DNA of 64,000 bases from positions 1,178,001 through 1,242,000 of the forward strand of contig NZ_JAUSWY010000001.1 in the NCBI RefSeq assembly GCF_030815585.1. The letters run 5' to 3'. Shown here one piece after another: positions 58,796 to 64,000 of the stretch. Every line of letters begins with the position of its first letter. The first letter of the stretch is position 1. The notes below the pieces were generated by a model. The model saw only the letters and a list, made by a program, of their open reading frames with translations, did no database searches and was not told where the DNA came from. The DNA comes from Arthrobacter pascens (GTDB taxonomy: Bacteria; Actinomycetota; Actinomycetes; Actinomycetales; Micrococcaceae). Made by a program: the position numbers and the translations under genes.

Positions 58796-59149
58796 GTCGC
58801 AATGTTCCTTTCGCTCACCCTACAGACCGTCCCAATGGCCGGAAACCATCAAACAGCAGGGTTCAGTCTATCGTTGGCGGCCGCTGGCCTCCATTCGCCG
58901 GCAGGATTAACCAAGGAACGGGCCGCACAGGTACCGTACCAGATCGACGAGCTAGCATTGGCGGGGTGCTATCTCCGGGCAGATGTAACCAAAAAGGTGT
59001 TGACTCAAGAAAAGGACCGCGACAACGGGGTTCCTTCAGGAGCCTTGATCTCTGGCTGTTCGCTCCAGCTATCGGCGGATGCCGTTCGGCTCGGTCCGGT
59101 AGCATGGGTCAGGCGCCGTCCGGTGCAAGAATGAGGTGGGAGGATCTCT
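58796..59149. other. 354-bp divergent intergenic region
   Basis: No gene or recognisable RNA was found between the two divergent glycosyltransferases. It must hold the promoters of both. A TTGACT hexamer occurs at about 58999, but no well-spaced -10 element was found. The right end carries the ribosome-binding site GGGAGGATC before the ATG at 59150. Confidence 0.5.
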
Positions 59150-60034
59150 ATGGCCGTAGTCGACGTCATGCTGCCCTATTACGGGGACGTGGGACTTATG
59201 AAGAAGGCTGCCGACAGCGTCATGGCTCAGCAATTCCGAGACTGGCGGCTGCGCGTCTTCGATGATGGCTATCCGAGCGCGGAGCCCGAAGAGTTTTTCG
59301 CGAGCATCGATGATCCACGGGTTTCCTACGAGAAAAACGCTGAGAATCTCGGCGCGAACGGAAACTACCGCAAGGCGCTTGCGCGGGCCGATGCTCCAAT
59401 CGTGGTCATTATGGGTGCTGACGACATCATGCTGCCGAACTACCTCGACGTCGTCGTTCGCTCCTTTGAAACTCACCCGGAAGCTGCGATCGTTCAGCCG
59501 GGTGTTCAGGTGATCGATGAGAACGGCGCGGCCGTCAGTCCTCTCGTGGATCGTGTGAAGAAGGCGTGTGCGCCGCGGACATCCGCACCGCTGGTACTCG
59601 CCAACGAGGATCTGGCTGCAAGTCTCCTGCGTGCCAACTGGACCTACTTTCCGTCGCTGGCGTGGCGTGCGGAGGTCGTACAGGAGATCGGGTTTACCGA
59701 GGGCCTTGATGTCGTGCAGGACCTGGCGATGCTCCTCGACGTAGCGGATCGCGGTGGCGCGCTCGTCGTCGATCCTGAACTCGCCTTCCTGTACCGTCGC
59801 CACTCCGCGTCCGATTCCTCGGTGCGCGCTCTTGACGGACGTCGGTTTGAGGAGGAGCGTCGTTTCTTCCAGACGCAGGCGGATCGGTTCCGGGACCGTG
59901 GCTGGACGAAGGCTGCCCGGGCTGCGAATATCCACTTGATGAGCAGGCTCAACGCTGGCTCCCTGGTCGTCAAAGGCCTTGCAGCCGGAAATGGTGCGGC
60001 GGTGCAGAAGCTTCTCAAGCACGTTGTGGCTTGA
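59150..60034 (+). CDS. Family-2 glycosyltransferase
   Basis: 294 residues. VDVMLPYYGDVGLMKKAADSVMAQQFRDWRLRVFDDG, PRVSYEKNAENLGANGNYRKAL, and IVVIMGADDIMLPNYL, a GT-A fold with an ADD metal motif; then an acid motif region (EGLDVVQDLAMLLDVADRGG) and an R-R-H in FLYRRHSASDSS. This set is typical of glycan-chain glycosyltransferases. The ATG is preceded by GGGAGGATC. Convergent with the gene at 60142. A strong terminator follows. Confidence 0.83.
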   Translation: MAVVDVMLPYYGDVGLMKKAADSVMAQQFRDWRLRVFDDGYPSAEPEEFFASIDDPRVSYEKNAENLGANGNYRKALARADAPIVVIMGADDIMLPNYLDVVVRSFETHPEAAIVQPGVQVIDENGAAVSPLVDRVKKACAPRTSAPLVLANEDLAASLLRANWTYFPSLAWRAEVVQEIGFTEGLDVVQDLAMLLDVADRGGALVVDPELAFLYRRHSASDSSVRALDGRRFEEERRFFQTQADRFRDRGWTKAARAANIHLMSRLNAGSLVVKGLAAGNGAAVQKLLKHVVA

Positions 60035-60056
60035 GCTTAGGAACTCTCGATGATGC

Positions 60057-60087
60057 GGAGGGGCGGTGCCATCGGCACCGCCCCTCC
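60057..60087. terminator. Strong terminator hairpin
   Basis: A 14-bp perfect stem (GGAGGGGCGGTGCC and its complement) around ATC, followed by GTCTTTCT, in the gap between two converging glycosyltransferase genes; the trailing T-rich stretch fits termination of the plus-strand gene. Confidence 0.88.
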
Positions 60088-60141
60088 GTCTTTCTCCGCG
60101 CTGTTGCGGCCGGGAAAGCGTTGGTCTTCTGCGCGGGATGG

Positions 60142-60888
60142 CTACGCAGGCTGCGGCGTTGTTTTGCTGCGGTGGAGTGCTTCGATGAATGCTTTGGTGA
60201 GCATCCAGCGTGCTTTGAGGATGGTTGTGAGGCCTCGGAAGGTTTTGGGCGTGGTGTTGTGTGCGTGGAGGCGGCGGCTGAGGGTTTCGAGTTCGAGGTG
60301 TGTCATGGTTCCTCTTACGTTGGCGAGCATGGCGAGCCATTGGTCGTGTGTTTCGTAGAGGAACGGGGGGAAGGGCAGGCTGGCTTGGATGAAGGTGCGG
60401 CGGAAAGCCATGGCGCAGCCGTAGTAGGGGATGATGCCGATCCAGAGCCGGATGAGGTTGCGGATTTTGTGATGGCCGGTGCCGTTTTTGAGGCGGAGTT
60501 GTTCGATTTTGCGTGGGGTGCCTTCGAAGTAGCTGAAGTTGGAGGCGACGGCTTCGGCGTTGTCGAGCGCTTGGATGAGGGCGTCTACGCGCCCGGGGAG
60601 CCAGAGGTCGTCTTGGTCGGAGAGCATGACGATGTCTCCGCCGCTGAGTTGGAGGGCTTTTTCGAAGTTGCGGACGTAGCCGAGGTTTGTGTCGTTGAAG
60701 TGGGCTTTGACCCGGGGGTCATGGAGGGTGGTGAGCCATTCGCGGGTGCCGTCGGTGGAACCGTCGTCGACGATGATGACTTCATCGTGTTCGGTGAGTT
60801 GGGCGAGGATGGAATCCAGTTGTTCGTGGATGTGCCGGGCGCCGTTGTAGGCGGCCATGCAGACGGATACGACCGGTCGTGTGGGCAT
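60142..60888 (-). CDS. Family-2 glycosyltransferase
   Basis: 248 residues, full length: VVSVCMAAYNGARHIHEQLDSILAQL, VIIVDDGSTDGTREWL, NLGYVRNFEKALQLS, MLSDQDDLWLPGRV, and YETHDQWLAMLANVRG acid motif, ending HNTTPKTFRGLTTIL. It is the intact counterpart of the pseudogene at 57216-57869. The ATG at 60888 follows CCGGAGAATACCC. Its partner sugar is unknown. It is divergent from galE with a 110-bp gap. Confidence 0.85.
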   Translation of the reverse strand: MPTRPVVSVCMAAYNGARHIHEQLDSILAQLTEHDEVIIVDDGSTDGTREWLTTLHDPRVKAHFNDTNLGYVRNFEKALQLSGGDIVMLSDQDDLWLPGRVDALIQALDNAEAVASNFSYFEGTPRKIEQLRLKNGTGHHKIRNLIRLWIGIIPYYGCAMAFRRTFIQASLPFPPFLYETHDQWLAMLANVRGTMTHLELETLSRRLHAHNTTPKTFRGLTTILKARWMLTKAFIEALHRSKTTPQPA

Positions 60889-60998
60889 GGGTATTCTCCG
60901 GCGGCTTGGGGGTGCGGGGCGTCCCCCATCATAGCAACGGGCAGGTGCGGGTGGTGCTGGATTGAGCCGGCGCGGGTATATGCCGATAGCCTGAGGGC

Positions 60999-62021
60999 AT
61001 GAAGATTATGGTTACCGGCGGGGCGGGTTTCATTGGCTCGCATACTGTTTTGCAGTTGCTTGAGCACGGGCACGAGGTCATGGTGTATGACAATTTGAGT
61101 AATGCCAGCCCGGTGTCGCTTGAAAGGGTGCAGGAGCTTGCGGGCGTGCAGGTGCAGACGCGGTGGGCGGATCTTCTGGATGCAGAGGCCCTGGAAGGGG
61201 CTGTGAGGGATTTCAGGCCGGATGCGGTGATCCATTTCGCCGGGTTGAAGGCTGTGGGGGAGTCGGCCCGGATCCCGTACGAGTACTACATGAACAATGT
61301 GGTGGGCACGCTGAACCTTCTGGCGGCCCTGAAGAAGCATGGTGTCGGGCGCTTGGTGTTCAGTTCGTCGGCGACTGTTTACGACCCGCAGAACCCGTTG
61401 CCGTTGCTGGAAGGGATGCGCCGCGGCGCGACGAACCCGTACGGGCGCACGAAGCAGCAGATCGAGGAGATCCTGGAGGACATCGCCGCTGCGGATCCGT
61501 CGTGGCGGATCGCGGTCCTGCGGTACTTCAACCCGGCTGGCGCACACGGGTCGGGCCGGATCGGCGAGGACCCTGTGGGCACACCGAACAACCTTCTGCC
61601 TTTCGTGGCGCAGGTCGCTGTGGGGCTGCGGCCGGTGGTACGGGTGTTCGGCGATGACTACGACACCCCGGATGGGACGGGGGTGCGGGACTACATCCAT
61701 GTGGTGGACCTTGCCGCCGGCCACCTGGCTGCGCTGCACTATCTCGAAGGCAACGCCGGGTTGTTCACGTGGAACCTGGGCACGGGCCGGGGAACGTCTG
61801 TGCTGGAGGTCATTGATGCTTTCGCCCAAGTCAAGGGGCGTCCGGTGCCGTACGAGATCGTCAGCCGTCGGCCAGGCGATGTCGCGGTCAGCCTCGCCGA
61901 CCCGTCCAAAGCATTCCAGGACCTGGGCTGGAAGGCCGAACGGTCCTTCGAGGCCATGTGCGTGGACCATTGGCGGTGGCAGGAATCCAATCCCTCCGGC
62001 TACGCCACTCCGGCGTCCTAG
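60999..62021 (+). CDS. galE: UDP-glucose 4-epimerase
   Basis: 340-residue SDR enzyme interconverting UDP-glucose and UDP-galactose, so it can feed the Glf mutase. It has the NAD-binding GGAGFIGSH motif, the active-site SSSATVYD loop and YGRTKQQIEEIL with the catalytic Tyr/Lys, and the family-specific RYFNPAGAH segment. Start ATG 60999. Its place beside the glycosyltransferases suggests it belongs to the glycan pathway rather than to galactose use. Confidence 0.94.
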   Translation: MKIMVTGGAGFIGSHTVLQLLEHGHEVMVYDNLSNASPVSLERVQELAGVQVQTRWADLLDAEALEGAVRDFRPDAVIHFAGLKAVGESARIPYEYYMNNVVGTLNLLAALKKHGVGRLVFSSSATVYDPQNPLPLLEGMRRGATNPYGRTKQQIEEILEDIAAADPSWRIAVLRYFNPAGAHGSGRIGEDPVGTPNNLLPFVAQVAVGLRPVVRVFGDDYDTPDGTGVRDYIHVVDLAAGHLAALHYLEGNAGLFTWNLGTGRGTSVLEVIDAFAQVKGRPVPYEIVSRRPGDVAVSLADPSKAFQDLGWKAERSFEAMCVDHWRWQESNPSGYATPAS

Positions 62022-62107
62022 CTGTAATTCCCACTGACGTTGTGAACGCGGCTGATGGGGTTTTGCCTCCGATGCCGGTATGGGTCCTGTGGACTCTTCT
62101 ATGTCTG

Positions 62108-63054
62108 TCAAGCCGCGTTCATGGATGCGGATCCGGCGTTGAGCGTCCGGTACATGCGGCGGGCCAGATAGCGGTTGATGCAGCGGCGGATTTCCTTGTC
62201 CGTACGACCTTCAGCGCGTCGTTTTTCCACGTACGCACGCGTTTCGGTGTCCTGGGTCATCCTCGTTACTGCAACCATGTGCAGTGCGCTGTTCAGGCTC
62301 CTGTCACGGCCCCGGTTCAGCCGATGCCTGACCGTGTTCCCGGACGATGCCGGGATGGGGTTCACCCCAGCCAGTGAGGCGAACGCTGACTCGTTACGGA
62401 CCCTGCCCTCGTGTGACCACGCCGTAAGGCACTTCGCGGCGCTGATCGCCCCGAACCCCTTTGCTCCAGCAAGCGTGCGGCCTCGCTGGCCTTCACCAGC
62501 TCTTCCAGTTGCTTGGTCAGGGCCATGCGGGCATCGATCCCCAGGTTGTTGCTGCGTAGCAGGGGGTTGAGGACATTCACCGACCGTGTGCGATCTGCAC
62601 TCATGGTGCTGAGGGCGGTGGTCAGGATCCTCGTGCCTTGGCGAAGCCCGTCATTGAGCCGGGGACGGCGCCGCTTCTCGACGGGCAGCGGCAGCACCAT
62701 GACCGCGACCTGGTGGGCGTCTAAGGCATGGGATTTTCCAACGCCGCGGCGCTTCCTAGCATCCATGCGCGGCGCCTCGGCCACCGGATACCATGGGAGG
62801 CCACCGTGCCGGCCAGGATCGCACCGAAAGTCGCGACAACTTCGGATGACCCAGAGCGTGTCGGCGTCCGCGCCGGTACGGCGGGCGACCCAACTGATCG
62901 CCCGGTTGATTCCGGCCGTATTGGTGAGAAGTTCCCTGGTATAAAGTAGGGCTCCGGTGGTCGCGACGAGGATCGCATAGACGTGGCTGCGGGCGTGAGT
63001 GTCGACACCCACGACAAATGGGTGGGGATGAGCGACGATGGACATGGCGGTCAC
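62108..63054 (-). pseudogene. IS110-family transposase relic
   Basis: Starts with VGVDTHARSHVYAILVATTGALLYTRELLTNTAGINRA (the DEDD-type first Asp in GVDTH), then frame breaks: FGAILAGTVASHG lies in another frame, MDARKRRGVGKSHALDAHQVAVMVLPLP returns, and the C-terminal part (PIPASSGNTVRHRLNRGRDRSLNSALH) is in a third frame before the stop at 62108-62110. At least two indels and several substitutions show the gene is dead. IS110 elements have no inverted repeats or target duplications, so the ends cannot be set. Confidence 0.8.
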
Positions 63055-63112
63055 GGCACCTTTCCAAGAGTGATGGACATGGTTCAGCGGCCGGTACCAG
63101 TCCGGGTAGACG

Positions 63113-63592
63113 TGAATCAGGTCCCCCTGGCGACTGGTGTTCGTAGCGTTGTGGTGCCGGCTTACGCACGGGCAGGCCGGTTCCCTGGTCCAGGCAGGCC
63201 AGCCGGGGCAACAGGTACCGGGTCAGGACCTGGCCCACGGTCGAGCGTGCTTGGTGCAGGTGGGCCGCGATGCGGTGCGGTCCCCAGCGGCGGGTGAAGC
63301 GCAGCGCCACGATCCGCCGCTCGGTACGCAGCCCGGTGCGGTTCGGGCTCCGTCGCGGACTTGAGGACAGGTCCGCCATGCCGGCCTCTCCACGGAAACG
63401 GTAGCGGTCGGCCCACTTTTTGGCCGTGGCCGGCGAGCACTGGAATCGCTCGGCGGCGCGGCGCAAAGTCCACCCTTCCTCGATGATCAGACGGGCGAGT
63501 TTCCCCCGCGCTTTCGGTGCGTGATCGGCGTTGTCGTGGGTAATGTAGGACACGACGGCCTCCTGGGCATCGAGATGAGTGTGGTAACCCAA
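63113..63592 (-). pseudogene. IS481-family transposase relic, N-terminal part
   Basis: Encodes KLARLIIEEGWTLRRAAERFQCSPATAKKWADRYR, AGMADLSSSPRRSPNRTGL and RRWGPHRIAAHLHQARSTVGQVLTRYLLPRLA, which match IS481 helix-turn-helix and linker regions, then YEHQSPGDLIHV after an extra G in a run. Homology stops at about 63113, close to the IS110 start, so the IS481 gene lost its catalytic half, probably at the IS110 insertion or a deletion. Confidence 0.78.
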
Positions 63593-63659
63593 ATTGATAT
63601 CGGAGGCCCTCGCCCTTCACATCACGCCACGCTGTTCACAACCTCCGTGGGAACTACAC

Positions 63660-64000
63660 CTAGCGGTCGCTGCCCGTTGCGGCGGGCGGCTGCTGGGTGG
63701 GTGGGGCCTGCAAACGCGCCCGGTCCTCGTCCAGCCAGGGGCGGGGGGCTTCGTCAAGGGCGATCCGCCTCGCCAGCCGGGTCAGTGCGAACTCGGACTG
63801 CCGGAAGCGCTGGTAGGTCGTTGACATGAACACGAAGAAACAGAAGATCAGGGCGTAGAGCACCAAGTCGGTGCCGCGGCCGATCCCTAGGAACTGCGCG
63901 ACCCGGGTCAGCAGGTCGGGAATGAAAATCGAGGTCGCGGCCGCGAACGCGAACACCACGAGCAGCAGCCGACGGATGGCCAGGTGCCGCGCGTTCGACC
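63660..64000 (-). CDS. DUF2304 family membrane protein (partial, runs off the right edge)
   Basis: The minus-strand frame stays open to the window end; the start is outside. It shows HLAIRRLLLVVFAFAAATSIFIP, a second helix (DLVLYALIFCFFVFMS) and the LTRLARRIALDEA helix, the DUF2304 pattern of two helices plus a cytoplasmic amphipathic helix. Members usually sit next to a family-2 glycosyltransferase in cell-wall loci, which fits this region. The last 20 residues are Pro/Gln-rich. Confidence 0.75.
   Translation of the reverse strand, partial: SNARHLAIRRLLLVVFAFAAATSIFIPDLLTRVAQFLGIGRGTDLVLYALIFCFFVFMSTTYQRFRQSEFALTRLARRIALDEAPRPWLDEDRARLQAPPTQQPPAATGSDR

Overview
The window looks like the chromosome of a high-GC actinobacterium, most probably an Arthrobacter/Pseudarthrobacter-type member of the Micrococcaceae. 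The reasons are the strong G/C bias at third codon positions, many GTG starts, ATGA/GTGA gene overlaps, and signature actinobacterial genes (mtrAB-lpqB, whiB1, pdtaS, the Rv3235 family, LpqB, the large NAD-glutamate dehydrogenase). The genus is an inference from gene content. No rRNA, tRNA or CRISPR array was seen.

Layout. 1-4.3 kb: end of a peptide/opine-type ABC importer operon (binding protein, two permeases, fused double ATPase) closed by a strong terminator. 4.3-5.9 kb: chorismate mutase overlapping a cysteine-free MetE-like protein. 6-12.1 kb (minus): a DUF4166 gene and a tightly overlapping MoxR/DUF58/DUF4350/DUF4129/membrane-protein operon. 12.3-22.7 kb (plus): mtrA-mtrB-lpqB-comF-hpf-alkX-secA, close to the mycobacterial order. 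22.8-27.2 kb: Rv3235-family, LysM and small regulatory genes, then a CpaB/CpaE-like pair without other pilus genes. 27.2-33.9 kb: NAD-glutamate dehydrogenase, pdtaS, and whiB1 with a Crp-like site. 34.6-38.9 kb: an orphan FHA-FtsK/SpoIIIE ATPase of EssC type.

39-64 kb is a cell-envelope glycan region. It opens with glf-glfT2-wzm-wzt, a galactofuranan synthesis and export core, followed by two large membrane proteins, a Wzx-like flippase, a GlfT1-like transferase, five more family-2 glycosyltransferase loci (one broken), galE and a DUF2304 protein. GalE and Glf together could supply UDP-galactofuranose, the GlfT-like enzymes would polymerise it, and Wzm/Wzt would export the lipid-linked glycan.

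This region is riddled with nested insertion sequences. An IS256-family element sits in an IS1380-like relic with an 8-bp target duplication. An ISL3-family element, probably intact, sits in an IS1634-family relic with an 8-bp target duplication. The IS1634 relic is itself flanked by about 200-bp direct repeats, as expected for a family known to make very long target duplications. IS110 and IS481 relics lie near the right edge. A flippase remnant and a glycosyltransferase pseudogene show that the glycan locus has been losing and reshuffling genes.
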